Of a stretch of 64,000 nt of DNA, positions 26,639-35,699 are shown piece by piece. This DNA comes from Acidovorax radicis N35 (lineage in GTDB: Bacteria > Pseudomonadota > Gammaproteobacteria > Burkholderiales > Burkholderiaceae_C), in NCBI RefSeq assembly GCF_000204195.1, contig NZ_AFBG01000021.1:1-64000 (forward strand), given 5' to 3'. Within the stretch, counting starts at the first letter, position 1; each line of letters begins with the position of its first letter. The position numbers and the translations under genes are program-made. Below the pieces are notes generated by a model. It worked only from the letters and a program-made list of their open reading frames with translations, did not search any database and had not been told where the DNA came from.

Positions 26639-27133
26639 ATGAAACCCATCCAGATCGGCGTGGTCATGGGTTCCAGCAGCGACTGGGACACCATGCAGCA
26701 TGCAGTGCAGATTCTTGAACAGTTCGGCATCCCGCACGAGGCCCGCGTGGTCTCGGCCCACCGCATGCCCGACGACATGTTTGCCTATGCCGAGGCCGCT
26801 GCGGGCCGGGGCCTCAAAGCCATCATTGCGGGGGCCGGGGGTGCTGCCCACCTGCCGGGCATGATTGCCGCCAAGACCACGGTGCCCGTGCTGGGTGTGC
26901 CGGTGGCCAGCCGCCACCTGCAAGGCGTGGATTCACTGCATTCCATCGTGCAGATGCCCAAGGGCATCCCCGTGGCCACGTTTGCCATTGGCACGGCAGG
27001 CGCCGCCAACGCTGCCCTGTTTGCCGTGGCCCTGCTGGCCAACGAAAGCCCCGCACTGCGCCAGCGCCTGGAAGCCTTCCGCGCCGAACAGACCGAGGTG
27101 GCGCGCAACATGACCCTGCCGCCCGCCGCATGA
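26639..27133 (+). CDS. purE: N5-carboxyaminoimidazole ribonucleotide mutase
   Basis: PurE moves the carboxyl group of N5-CAIR to give CAIR in purine synthesis. The 164-residue product shows [19 protein letters not shown] at the N-terminus, [13 protein letters not shown] near residue 41 and [16 protein letters not shown] near residue 63, all typical of the class I enzyme. It overlaps purK by four bases (ATGA), which indicates translational coupling. The operon continues into sua5. Confidence 0.97.
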   Translation: MKPIQIGVVMGSSSDWDTMQHAVQILEQFGIPHEARVVSAHRMPDDMFAYAEAAAGRGLKAIIAGAGGAAHLPGMIAAKTTVPVLGVPVASRHLQGVDSLHSIVQMPKGIPVATFAIGTAGAANAALFAVALLANESPALRQRLEAFRAEQTEVARNMTLPPAA

Positions 27134-28299
27134 CCGACGCGACACAGCCCCTCCTGCCGGGATCCACACTGGGCGTGCTAGGCGGCGGCCAGCTCGGCCG
27201 CATGTTTGTGCACCAGGCGCAGGCCATGGGCTACTTCACCGCCGTGCTCGATGCCGACCCGACCAGCCCCGCCGGGCTGGTGAGCCACCACCACATCCAG
27301 ACGGGTTATGAAGACCCGCAGGGCCTGGCCGAGCTGGCCCGCCTGTCGGATGCAGTGACCACCGAGTTCGAGAACGTGCCCGCTGCGGCGCTGGCCGCCC
27401 TGGCAGCGCAGCGCCCCGTGTCGCCCGCCGCCAGCGCCGTGTCGGTGGCGCAAGACCGTGCGCGGGAGAAGGCCCACTTTGTGGCCTGCGGGGTGCCCTG
27501 TGCGCCGTATGCGGTGATCGAAACGGCTGAGCAACTGGCCGCAGTTTCATCTGATCTACTGCCCGGCATCCTGAAAACCGCCCGCATGGGCTACGACGGC
27601 AAGGGCCAGGTGCGCGTGAAGACCGCTGCCGAACTCGCCGCCGCCTGGGACTCGGTCGGCAAGGTGCCCTGCGTGCTGGAAAAGATGCTGCCCCTGGCAC
27701 TGGAATGTTCGGTGATCGTGGCGCGCGGCGCCGACGGCGCCACCGTGCACTTGCCCGTGCAGCGCAACCTGCATCGCGACGGCATCCTGGCCGTGACGGA
27801 GGTTTTTGAACAAAATCTGCCTCCAGCGCTTATTCAGCAAGCGGTAGCAGCTGCAATTTCGATAGCAAACGGTCTGCAGTACGTCGGCGTGCTCTGCGTG
27901 GAGTTTTTTGTGCTGCAGGACGGCAGCCTGGTGGTGAACGAAATCGCCCCCCGCCCCCACAACAGCGGCCACTACAGCCAGAACGCCTGCGACGTGTCGC
28001 AGTTCGAGCTGCAGGTGCGCACCATGGCCCGCCTGCCGCTCACGCAGCCGCGCCAGCACAGCCCCGCCGTGATGCTCAACCTGCTGGGTGATCTGTGGTT
28101 TGCCCATGGCGACACCGAGCAGACGCCCCCTTGGGACGAGGTGCTGGCCCTGCCCGGCACGCACCTGCACCTGTATGGCAAGCGCGAGGCCAAGCGCGGC
28201 CGCAAGATGGGGCACCTCAACATCACCGCCGCCACCCCCGGGGCGACACGCGCCACGGCCCTGCAGGCCGCTGCGCTGCTGGGTATTGCACCGTTCTGA
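27130..28299 (+). CDS. purK: N5-carboxyaminoimidazole ribonucleotide synthase
   Basis: PurK is an ATP-grasp enzyme that carboxylates AIR with bicarbonate to give N5-CAIR, the substrate of PurE. The 389-residue product has [20 protein letters not shown] at its N-terminus and [14 protein letters not shown] near residue 275. Residues about 227-246 ([20 protein letters not shown]) are encoded by a sequence matching the palindromic repeat, though the protein has normal length there. The stop overlaps the sua5 ATG by one base. Confidence 0.96.
   Translation: MTDATQPLLPGSTLGVLGGGQLGRMFVHQAQAMGYFTAVLDADPTSPAGLVSHHHIQTGYEDPQGLAELARLSDAVTTEFENVPAAALAALAAQRPVSPAASAVSVAQDRAREKAHFVACGVPCAPYAVIETAEQLAAVSSDLLPGILKTARMGYDGKGQVRVKTAAELAAAWDSVGKVPCVLEKMLPLALECSVIVARGADGATVHLPVQRNLHRDGILAVTEVFEQNLPPALIQQAVAAAISIANGLQYVGVLCVEFFVLQDGSLVVNEIAPRPHNSGHYSQNACDVSQFELQVRTMARLPLTQPRQHSPAVMLNLLGDLWFAHGDTEQTPPWDEVLALPGTHLHLYGKREAKRGRKMGHLNITAATPGATRATALQAAALLGIAPF
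27808..27866 (-). repeat. Palindromic repeat copy 8, inside purK
   Basis: On the minus strand it reads GCTATCGAAATTGCAGCTGC, TACCGCTTGC, then AATAAGCGCTGGAGGCAGAT. Outer segment, arms and loop spacing all agree with the family. The encoded residues fall in a helix that is present in PurK generally, so this copy replaced or arose within native sequence instead of adding length. Confidence 0.65.
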
Positions 28300-29333
28300 T
28301 GTCGGCCTTCCAACCCATGATTCTTGACGGCACCCAGCCCGCATCCATCGCCACCGCAGCACGGGCCGTGCGCAGCGGCGCACTGCTCGGCCTGCCCACC
28401 GAAACCGTGTACGGCCTGGCGGCAGACGCCAGCAGCGATGCCGCCGTGGCGCAGATCTTCGCCGCCAAGGGGCGCCCCAGCGACCACCCCCTGATCGTGC
28501 ACGTAGCCAATGCCGAAGGCATTCGCCACTTCGCCAGCGAGGTGCCGGGCTTTGCGCAGAAGCTCGTCGATGCCTTCTGGCCCGGCCCGCTCACCCTCAT
28601 CCTGCCGCGCCTGCCCGGTGTGGCTGGCGCCGCCACCGGCGGCCAGGACAGCGTGGGGCTGCGCTGCCCGGCCCACCCCGCGGCCCATGCCCTGCTGCTG
28701 GCCTGCGCCGCACCGGGCGACAGCGAGGCCCAAGGCGGCCCGCCGGTGTGGGGCGTGGCAGCCCCCAGCGCCAACCGCTTTGGCCGCGTGAGCCCCACCA
28801 CCGCCCAGCATGTGCAGGACGAGCTGGGCGCCGGGCTGCTGGTGCTGGATGGTGGCCCGTGCGAAGTGGGCATCGAAAGCACCATCGTGGACTGCACGCG
28901 CGGTGTGCCCGTGCTGCTGCGCCCGGGCGCCGTCACGCGCGAGCAGATTGAGGCCGCCTGCGGCATTGCACCGCTGTCCAAGGACGACATGCCCGCGCTC
29001 ACGCCCCGCGCCTCGGGCACGCTCGAAGCGCACTACGCGCCCGCCGCCAAGGTGCGCCTGATGGACGCCAAGGCCCTGCAGACCGGCCTGGACCTGCTGG
29101 GCGCCGACGCCGCCCACATCGCGGTCTATGCCCGCGCCGCACTGCGCACCCAATCCTCCAAGCTCGTGATGCGCCGCATGCCCGACGACGCGGCCGCCAC
29201 GGCCCAGCAGCTGTTTGCGGTGCTGCGCGGCTTTGACGACGATGGCGTGAAACTGATCTGGATCGAGACCCCGCCCGCCGAGCCCGAGTGGGAAGGTGTG
29301 CACGACCGCCTGCAACGTGCATCTGCCGCATGA
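28299..29333 (+). CDS. sua5: L-threonylcarbamoyladenylate synthase (Sua5/YwlC type)
   Basis: The enzyme makes threonylcarbamoyl-AMP from threonine, bicarbonate and ATP for the universal t6A37 tRNA modification. The ATG at 28299 overlaps the purK stop and gives 344 residues. The YrdC domain shows GALLGLPTETVYGLAADAS near residue 29, with KGRPSDHPLIVHV after it, and SANRFGRVSPTTA near residue 155. The C-terminal Sua5 domain is present, so this is the long form. tsaB, a later gene of the same pathway, lies at 34952. Confidence 0.94.
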   Translation: MSAFQPMILDGTQPASIATAARAVRSGALLGLPTETVYGLAADASSDAAVAQIFAAKGRPSDHPLIVHVANAEGIRHFASEVPGFAQKLVDAFWPGPLTLILPRLPGVAGAATGGQDSVGLRCPAHPAAHALLLACAAPGDSEAQGGPPVWGVAAPSANRFGRVSPTTAQHVQDELGAGLLVLDGGPCEVGIESTIVDCTRGVPVLLRPGAVTREQIEAACGIAPLSKDDMPALTPRASGTLEAHYAPAAKVRLMDAKALQTGLDLLGADAAHIAVYARAALRTQSSKLVMRRMPDDAAATAQQLFAVLRGFDDDGVKLIWIETPPAEPEWEGVHDRLQRASAA

Positions 29334-29409
29334 TTCCAGCCGCACAAGGCGGCTTTACATGCGTTGACGTTGCACCGCTAAACTACCCCCCACTTTTCTG
29401 GAGAAATAC

Positions 29410-30363
29410 ATGGCAGCAAATTGGATGCGCCGCACCGTACTGGTCGCCGCATGTGCGTCGGCCGCGTTGCTCGCGGCCTGCGGTTCCAGCACCACCGAAT
29501 CGGCCATCACGCCCGAGCGCTTCATCGCGTTTGGTGATGCCAACAGCGATGTGGGGCAAAAAGGCTCTCGCTATACCGTCAACGACGGCAGCGTGAACAA
29601 CTGGACCCTGCAGGTGGCCGCCAACTATGGCAAGCCACTCTCGGCCGTCTCTGCGGGAGGCAAGAGCTATGCCGTGGGCAATGCCCGCGTCAAGGCCAAG
29701 CCCGATGCCGCTGGCAACGCCAGCACGCCCACCATCACCGAGCAGATCGACACCTTTTTGGCCAGCGGCAGCTTCGCGGCCAACGATGTGGTGATCCTCA
29801 GCGGCGGCATCAGCGACGTGATCGCCGGCATGGCCGCCGTGCAGGCAGGCACCCAGACCGAAGCCGCCATGGTGGCCGCAGCCCGCCAGGCGGGTGAAGA
29901 CATGGCCGCCCAGGTGCGCCGCCTGGTGACCGCCGGTGCCAAGTACGTGGTGGTGACCGGCACCTACGACCTGAGCAAGACCCCATGGGCCAAGACCATC
30001 GGCCGCGAGGCACTGCTGACCGATGCCAGCAGCCGCTTCAACGACGGCCTGCTCGTGGGCATCGTGGACCTGGGTGCCAACGTGCTGTATGTGGACCTGG
30101 CCTACTACGTGAACCTGTATACCGGCGTGCCCGCCAACTACGGCTTCAACAATGCCACCACCGCCGTGTGCACCTCGGTGGACGCCACCAACGGCATCGG
30201 CATTGGCGCCGGAAAGGTCAATTCGGCCCTGTGCACCCCGTCCACGCTGCTGTCGGGCGCCAGCCAGACCTCCTACGTGTTTGCCGACCCGGTGTACCTC
30301 ACGCCCTCGGCGCAGCGCCAGTTCGGCACCTACGCCTACGACCGCCTGCGCGCCCGCTGGTAA
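29410..30363 (+). CDS. SGNH/GDSL-family lipoprotein lacking catalytic residues
   Basis: The 317-residue product has a lipoprotein signal ending LLAAC (Cys24) and the overall layout of secreted GDSL esterases. In the block where the family has GDS, it reads FGDANSDVG, so the nucleophile position is Ala44. The DxxH block near the C-terminus reads DPVYLTP (Asp293, Tyr296), so the catalytic histidine is Tyr. The GxND block reads GGISDV. I infer a non-catalytic pseudoenzyme or binding protein, anchored to a membrane. Two terminator-like arms follow it, and it converges on a lipase-like lipoprotein gene. Confidence 0.78.
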   Translation: MAANWMRRTVLVAACASAALLAACGSSTTESAITPERFIAFGDANSDVGQKGSRYTVNDGSVNNWTLQVAANYGKPLSAVSAGGKSYAVGNARVKAKPDAAGNASTPTITEQIDTFLASGSFAANDVVILSGGISDVIAGMAAVQAGTQTEAAMVAAARQAGEDMAAQVRRLVTAGAKYVVVTGTYDLSKTPWAKTIGREALLTDASSRFNDGLLVGIVDLGANVLYVDLAYYVNLYTGVPANYGFNNATTAVCTSVDATNGIGIGAGKVNSALCTPSTLLSGASQTSYVFADPVYLTPSAQRQFGTYAYDRLRARW

Positions 30364-30419
30364 TTTGGCCACTGGCAGCTGTGGCCACGCTGCAGCTTCT
30401 ATGCAGGCACCACAGCCAT

Positions 30420-30452
30420 CAAAAAAGCCGACCCAAGGGTCGGCTTTTTGTT
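30420..30452. terminator. Bidirectional terminator
   Basis: AAAAAAGCCGACCC, a short loop and GGGTCGGCTTTTTG form a hairpin with A and T runs on either side, between the two converging lipoprotein genes. Confidence 0.9.
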
Positions 30453-30481
30453 GTGCGGCACGCCGCCGATTGTTGGCTACC

Positions 30482-31780
30482 TTATTTCACCATATCGAAC
30501 ACTGCTCGCGCCTGGGCATGGCAGAACGGCGGTTCGTAGGTGCCATGGTAGGCGCCGTAGTAGGTGGCAAATGCGGCCGAAGTCGGATCGGTGGGTGCCT
30601 GGCCACCCGGGCCAAAGGTGGCCTGAATGGCCGCATCGACGTCCACCGATGCCACGTTGGTCAGGCCCCGGCTGTCGAAGTCGGCCTTCATCACGCGCTG
30701 GTGGATCGCAGGCGGCACGGTGGGATCGCCTGCGCCGCCACACAGCAGCACGCGGGCCTTGGGGCTCCAGCCCAGCAGGTCATTCTTTTTGGCCGCCAAG
30801 TACAGAGGGTGGGTGGTGCTGGTCTGCGAGCCCGTGATGAACGCGGACTGGAACAGCGCATCCCGCGCCTGGTTAGGCGTACCGGCGGGCAGAGTGCCCG
30901 AGGTGAGCAACGTGGTGTAGGTCATCGTAGGGTTGGGCAGCAGGGTCTCGATGTAGCCCGAATACGGGGCCTTGAAGACCTGCTTCACGTCCGTGTAGAC
31001 GTCTCCATAGACTTTCTGCCAGGCCGTCACCAGATAAGGTACGAAGAACTGCACACCCGCAATGGCGTCCGGGATACGCAGCGAGCCCGACAGGTTGTAA
31101 GGGCCGGCCAGATGGGCACCTGCCACCACATTGAATTCAGTGCCGTAGTCGCGTTCCGCAGAGCGGTGTGCTGCCATCGACGAGTGCCCGCCCTGCGAGT
31201 AGCCCGTGAACATCACTTTGCCCGACAGATTGGCCCCTACGGTGCCCGCTGCATTGCGCGCGGCCCGCACCGAGTCGATGACCGAGGTGGCTTCCGAGTC
31301 GGCATGCAGGTAGGGGTGGTAGCTGTAGCCCGACTTGGCAAAGCCCAGGTAGTCGGTGGCCACCACGGCATAGCCCTGGGCGGCATACATGGCGGCGAGC
31401 AGGAAGGTTTCGTTGTCCTGCGGGTTGGCCAGCGTGCGGGGCTTTTGCACATCGGTGCCCTTGGCATAGGCGATCAGCGGTGCGGCTGTGTTGCAGCTGC
31501 CTGCGGGCACCAGCATCACGCCCGAAGCGTTGGTGTGCTCTCCACTCTTGGCGCCTGCAGTGGCGTAATTGAGAGCCACCACCTTCACATCGCATTTCGC
31601 CTTGCCGCTGATGGCCTGCAGGCCACTGCTGGAGGTGCCTGCATCGATCTGCGCGGCCGTCAGCGTCATCATGACGGCAGGGGGGTCAATCAACGCGCCA
31701 CGGTCTGGATCGTCGGAGCCGCCGCAGGCGACAAGCAGCACCGCAGCAGCGGCAACACAGGTAAGGCGGAAATACTTCAT
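30482..31780 (-). CDS. Secreted alpha/beta-hydrolase lipoprotein, lipase-like
   Basis: From the ATG at 31780 the product has 432 residues. It starts with a signal ending LLVAC (Cys19), so it is a lipoprotein. The nucleophile elbow is GYSQGG with Ser195. A later block, GGAGDPTVPPAIHQ, likely holds the catalytic Asp, and a His lies in the C-terminal part. The layout resembles the secretory lipase (LIP) family and poly-ester hydrolases. The substrate is unknown. About 245 bases without a gene lie upstream, before the SemiSWEET gene. Confidence 0.78.
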   Translation of the reverse strand: MKYFRLTCVAAAAVLLVACGGSDDPDRGALIDPPAVMMTLTAAQIDAGTSSSGLQAISGKAKCDVKVVALNYATAGAKSGEHTNASGVMLVPAGSCNTAAPLIAYAKGTDVQKPRTLANPQDNETFLLAAMYAAQGYAVVATDYLGFAKSGYSYHPYLHADSEATSVIDSVRAARNAAGTVGANLSGKVMFTGYSQGGHSSMAAHRSAERDYGTEFNVVAGAHLAGPYNLSGSLRIPDAIAGVQFFVPYLVTAWQKVYGDVYTDVKQVFKAPYSGYIETLLPNPTMTYTTLLTSGTLPAGTPNQARDALFQSAFITGSQTSTTHPLYLAAKKNDLLGWSPKARVLLCGGAGDPTVPPAIHQRVMKADFDSRGLTNVASVDVDAAIQATFGPGGQAPTDPTSAAFATYYGAYHGTYEPPFCHAQARAVFDMVK

Positions 31781-32026
31781 GAATGGATACCTCAGGTCAA
31801 GAAACAACGACGCATCGTGCGCGCACCTGCACTGCACCATCCATAGGGGATAACGCGGACCGAACCAGTGGGCAGACGCCTAGGTGACAGTGGCCCGCCA
31901 CAGGCGAGCATTTGGAGCGACGCACAGAACCCAGCGAAGCGGTTCTGGCCAGGCGCTGAGTCGCAAGCAGTACGCGCGGCACGGCAAGTTGCGGCAACGA
32001 CGCCAGAAGCGTTTTGCGAGTCGCGC

Positions 32027-32296
32027 TTAGCGCTGGCCACGCGCTCCGTAGACCACCTTCATGCCCAGGATCGTCCCCGCCAGCGCGAGCGTGATGGCGT
32101 TGGCCACCACGATGGGCCAGGCCGCCAGGGTCAGCCCATACACCAGCCACAGCGCCACACCGGCCGTGAACACGCTGTACATGCCCAGCGAAATGCCCCG
32201 GACATCCCGCGTACGAAAGGTATGCAGTGCCTGGGGCACAAAGCTGCAGGTGGTCAGGATGGCGGCGAGGTAGCCGATGAGCTCGGTGGTGGGCAT
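32027..32296 (-). CDS. SemiSWEET sugar transporter
   Basis: SemiSWEETs are three-helix proteins that dimerise into a sugar pathway. From the ATG at 32296 (MPTTELIGYLAAIL) the product has 89 residues, the expected size. It carries the PQ motif CSFVPQALHTFRTRD (Pro20, Gln21) and GISLGMYSVFTAGVALWLVY. A longer frame with an Arg-rich start at 32350 is unlikely. The dacB stop lies upstream at 32354, so the two could share a transcript. Confidence 0.88.
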   Translation of the reverse strand: MPTTELIGYLAAILTTCSFVPQALHTFRTRDVRGISLGMYSVFTAGVALWLVYGLTLAAWPIVVANAITLALAGTILGMKVVYGARGQR

Positions 32297-32353
32297 GGGA
32301 CGGGGGAAAGTTCTGAAGGCTCTGGCGCGTGTGGCAGGGCAACGCCCCATTAT

Positions 32354-33823
32354 TCACTGGTCGCGCGCGGTCCAGTCGACCAGGCTGTCCAGCACAGGCC
32401 GCGCAGCGCCGGCATTGGCATGGTTGACGACAGCCACCAGCACATAGCGCCGCCCGCTGGCCGCGTGCACATAGCCCGCCACGGCCATCACGTCGCGCAG
32501 GCTGCCAGTCTTGAGATGGGCCGTGCCCACGCGGCTCTGGCTGCGGCGCAGCGTGCCATCCACCCCGGAGATGGGCAGCGACGCCACCAGCTCCGGCATC
32601 ACCGGGGACACCCAGGCCACCTGCAACATGCGAGCCAGCGCCTGCGCCGTCAGGCGGGCATCGCGGCTCAGGCCTGCACCGTTGTCGGCCAGGGGCAGTT
32701 CGGCATCACCGATGCGCGACAGCCACCACTGGCGCAAGGCCTCGCGGGCACCGTCGAAGGTGGCCACACCGTTCTTCTGCAGTGCCAGCGTCAGGAACAC
32801 CTGCTGCGCCATCACGTTGTTGCTGTACTTGTTCACGTCCCGCACCACTTCGGACAGCGCGGGTGAGGTGGCCACGAAGGCGGGTTTCAAGCCGGGCGGC
32901 ACCTTGCCCTCGCGCACGCTGCCCGTGAGCTTGCCCCCCAGCTCGCGCCACATGCCTTCCACTGCACGCCCCGCAAAGCCGCGTGGGTCCACCGCCGCCA
33001 CGGGCCACACGCGCTCGCCGCAGGTGGCCGGGTACACCCCCTGGAAGCTCACCTTGGCGGGGTCGGCCAGCTCCGCCCGCAAGGCGCCACGCCAGTCGCC
33101 ACACTCGGTGCCCGGCGCGGCCAGCGCGACGGTGGCCTGGCGCACCACACCCGCCAGGGGTGGGTCGTATTGGATGCGCGCCAGGCCTGCGGCGGAATCC
33201 GGCACAAAGGTCATCACCGACGATTTGTAGTTGAGCAGCAGCGCATCGGGCGCGGCGTTGTAGGGGCGCAGTGGCTCGCCATCAAAACGTGCCGGGTCGT
33301 GGTCGGGCACGTCAAAGGCCGTGCGGTCGAGCACGATGTCGCCGACGATGACCTGGATGCCCTGGCCCTGCAGGCGCCGCATCAGCAGCCACAGGCGTTC
33401 CATGACCAGCTTGGGATCTCCCTGACCCTGGATGTAGACATTGCCACGCAGACTGCCGTCCTGCACCGAGCCCTGCACGTAGACCGGGGTGTTCCACACA
33501 TAGGCGGGGCCCAGTTGCTCCAGCGCTGCATAAGTGGTCACCAGCTTCATCACCGACGCCGGATTCACCGGCATCTGGGCACGGTGCGCCAAGCGTGCAG
33601 GCGATGATTTGCCCCCCTGGGCATCCACCACCATCACCGACAGGGCCTCGCGCGGCAACTTGGCGCGACCCAGGGCGGCTTCGACCTCCGGTGGCAGCAG
33701 GGCGGGAGCCGCCGCCTGGGCCTGGGCCGTGCCAGCAGCCCCCGCCAGAACGAACCACACCGCCACACCGCCCAGGGCACCACGCAGCGCGAAGTGGCGC
33801 CAAGAATCAGGAAACAAGAACAT
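32354..33823 (-). CDS. dacB: D-alanyl-D-alanine carboxypeptidase/endopeptidase (PBP4)
   Basis: PBP4-type enzymes trim and open peptidoglycan cross-links in the periplasm. The 489-residue product has a signal peptide ending near residue 36 (AGTAQAQA). The three penicillin-binding motifs are SVMK (Ser90, Lys93), YSNN near residue 325 and HLKTGSL near residue 435. The length is typical of class C PBPs. It is divergent from the EamA gene, with about 100 bases between the starts. Confidence 0.94.
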   Translation of the reverse strand: MFLFPDSWRHFALRGALGGVAVWFVLAGAAGTAQAQAAAPALLPPEVEAALGRAKLPREALSVMVVDAQGGKSSPARLAHRAQMPVNPASVMKLVTTYAALEQLGPAYVWNTPVYVQGSVQDGSLRGNVYIQGQGDPKLVMERLWLLMRRLQGQGIQVIVGDIVLDRTAFDVPDHDPARFDGEPLRPYNAAPDALLLNYKSSVMTFVPDSAAGLARIQYDPPLAGVVRQATVALAAPGTECGDWRGALRAELADPAKVSFQGVYPATCGERVWPVAAVDPRGFAGRAVEGMWRELGGKLTGSVREGKVPPGLKPAFVATSPALSEVVRDVNKYSNNVMAQQVFLTLALQKNGVATFDGAREALRQWWLSRIGDAELPLADNGAGLSRDARLTAQALARMLQVAWVSPVMPELVASLPISGVDGTLRRSQSRVGTAHLKTGSLRDVMAVAGYVHAASGRRYVLVAVVNHANAGAARPVLDSLVDWTARDQ

Positions 33824-33910
33824 GGCGCGAGTCTATCGCCCGGCAGCGCGCCGCCCGCAGGCCGCGCGAGACCAGGAACCCGGATGCCAGCGCTGCCACG
33901 CCCACGCACC

Positions 33911-33916
33911 GATAAT
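33911..33916 (+). promoter_or_regulatory. Candidate -10 box for the EamA gene
   Basis: GATAAT ends six bases before the ATG at 33923. Use of this box would yield a leaderless mRNA. No strong -35 is visible. Confidence 0.35.
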
Positions 33917-33922
33917 CCCCTG

Positions 33923-34921
33923 ATGCGTTTTTCTCCTCGTGCCATCGGCCTGCTGGCGGCGGTCGTGACGGTCACCATCTGGACGGGTTTCATCGTCATT
34001 GCCCGCGCCTCGGCCCAGCGCACGCTCACACCGTTCGACATTGCCCTGCTGCGCATCACCGGCGCCAGCCTGGTCTTGCTGCCCTGGGGCTGGTGGCTGG
34101 TGCGGCGGCGCACCGCAGCGCTGGGCTCGGCCGCCCCGCCCTCCAGCCTGGCGGGCATTTCGCCCCTGCCGCTGCGCACCACGGCCCTGCTGGGCACCTT
34201 CGGCGGGCTGCTTTACGCCATGCTGGCCTACGCGGGATTCTTCCATGCACCGGCCACCCATGCGGCGGTGCTGATGCCGGGCAGCCTGCCGCTGTGGACG
34301 GCGCTGCTGGCTGCCGTGCTGCTGCGCGACCACATCACCCCGCTGCGCGCGGCCGGCCTGGCGCTGATCGTGGCAGGCGACCTGCTGGTGGGCGGGCGCA
34401 GCCTGCTGGCGGCATTTTCGGGCGGTGATGTATGGAAGGGCGACGTGCTGTTCATGCTGGCCGCCTCGTGCTGGGCCACCTACAGTGTGCTGGCCCGGCG
34501 CCACGCCGTGGACGCCGTGCAGGCCACCATCGCCATCACCGCCTTCGCCTGCCTGGTCTACGTGCCCAGCTACGCGCTGCTGATAGCGCTGGGTGCTGTG
34601 ACCAGCCACCTGGCCATTGCGCCGTGGAGCGAGATCGTCTTTCACATGGTGTTCCAGGGTGGCGGGTCGGTGGTGATCTCGGGCATTGGCTTCACCCGCA
34701 TGATCCAGCACTATGGCCCTGTGCGCTCCACCATGATCACGGCCCTGGTGCCTGGCCTCTCGGCCATCGGTGCAGTGATTTTTCTGGACGAGCCAATGTA
34801 CTGGAACCTCGTCGCCGGCCTGCTGCTGGTGACTGCCGGTATCCTGCTGGGCGTGCTGCGCAAAAGTCAGGCGGGCGTGGTCGTCCCGCCCACGCCCGCC
34901 TCTGGCCGCACCGCCCCCTGA
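33923..34921 (+). CDS. EamA-family (DMT) metabolite transporter
   Basis: The 332-residue product has about ten membrane helices in two EamA halves, the usual layout of drug/metabolite exporters such as RhtA-type carriers. I take the ATG at 33923 (MRFSPRAIGLLAAVV); the longer frame to 33794 overlaps the divergent dacB start. The substrate is unknown. It lies 30 bases before tsaB and may lead that operon. Confidence 0.82.
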   Translation: MRFSPRAIGLLAAVVTVTIWTGFIVIARASAQRTLTPFDIALLRITGASLVLLPWGWWLVRRRTAALGSAAPPSSLAGISPLPLRTTALLGTFGGLLYAMLAYAGFFHAPATHAAVLMPGSLPLWTALLAAVLLRDHITPLRAAGLALIVAGDLLVGGRSLLAAFSGGDVWKGDVLFMLAASCWATYSVLARRHAVDAVQATIAITAFACLVYVPSYALLIALGAVTSHLAIAPWSEIVFHMVFQGGGSVVISGIGFTRMIQHYGPVRSTMITALVPGLSAIGAVIFLDEPMYWNLVAGLLLVTAGILLGVLRKSQAGVVVPPTPASGRTAP

Positions 34922-34951
34922 CCCCTTTTGCCGCGCAAACCCTCTGGCCCC

Positions 34952-35677
34952 ATGAATCTGCTCGCTTTCGACACCAGCACCGACACCCTTTCCATCGCCG
35001 TCCAGCACGGTGATGCCGTGTGGCAGCACACGGGCCCCGGGGGCGCGCAGGCTTCGGCCACACTGATTCCGACAGTGCGCAGCCTGATGGCGCAGGCCAG
35101 CCTGTCGTTCGACACGCTGGAGGTCATTGTGTTTGGCCGTGGCCCGGGCTCCTTCACCGGCTTGCGCACCGCCTGCGCCGTGGCCCAGGGGCTGGCGTTT
35201 GGCGCGCGCGCGGGCCACGGCATACCGGTGCTGCCCGTGGACACCCTGCTGGCCGTGGCCGAGGAAGCGCGCCAGGCGCACGGCTGCACGCAAGTGGTGG
35301 CGGTGCTGGACGCGCGCATGGACGAGGTCTACCACGCGCGCTGCGAGTGGATCGGCGCCCAAGGCCGCTGGCACACCGATGCCGACTTTGGCTTGGGGGC
35401 GCCGGAATCCGTGCTCGTGCCCGCAGGATGGACGGTGGCGGGCAACGCGCGCGCACCTTACGGCGAACGACTGGCGCCCACAGCCGCCCATGTGGCCACA
35501 CTGCCCACGGCCAGCGCTCTGCTGCGCCTGGCCCCGGCCCTGCTGGCGGCGGGCGAAGGCGTGCCCGCCAGCGATGCGCTGCCGCGCTACATCCGCGATA
35601 AAGTGGCGAAAACCACCGCCGAGCGGGCTGCGCTGCGCGCCGCCCAGCAAGAACGCGCGGTGGACGCGCCCCAGTGA
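34952..35677 (+). CDS. tsaB: tRNA t6A modification protein TsaB
   Basis: TsaB is the platform partner of TsaD in transferring threonylcarbamoyl to A37 of tRNAs. From the ATG at 34952 the product has 241 residues and begins MNLLAFDTSTDTLSIAVQ, as in the ASKHA-fold family. The block VIVFGRGPGSFTGLRTACAV near residue 57 is diagnostic. It is followed after 22 bases by rimI, a standard arrangement. sua5 in this window supplies the activated intermediate. Confidence 0.95.
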   Translation: MNLLAFDTSTDTLSIAVQHGDAVWQHTGPGGAQASATLIPTVRSLMAQASLSFDTLEVIVFGRGPGSFTGLRTACAVAQGLAFGARAGHGIPVLPVDTLLAVAEEARQAHGCTQVVAVLDARMDEVYHARCEWIGAQGRWHTDADFGLGAPESVLVPAGWTVAGNARAPYGERLAPTAAHVATLPTASALLRLAPALLAAGEGVPASDALPRYIRDKVAKTTAERAALRAAQQERAVDAPQ

Positions 35678-35699
35678 ATCATCCCTGCCAGACCCCACC

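Noticed and set aside
28095..28298. Upstream start for the sua5 gene inside purK
   Set aside because: The added 68 residues are Arg/Gly/His-rich out-of-frame purK sequence. The ATG at 28299 fits the family and the operon overlap.
32000..32045. Another copy of the palindromic repeat near the SemiSWEET stop
   Set aside because: AGAAGCG and CGCGCTTAGCGCTGGCC occur, but the spacing and the flanking A/T segments do not fit the family.
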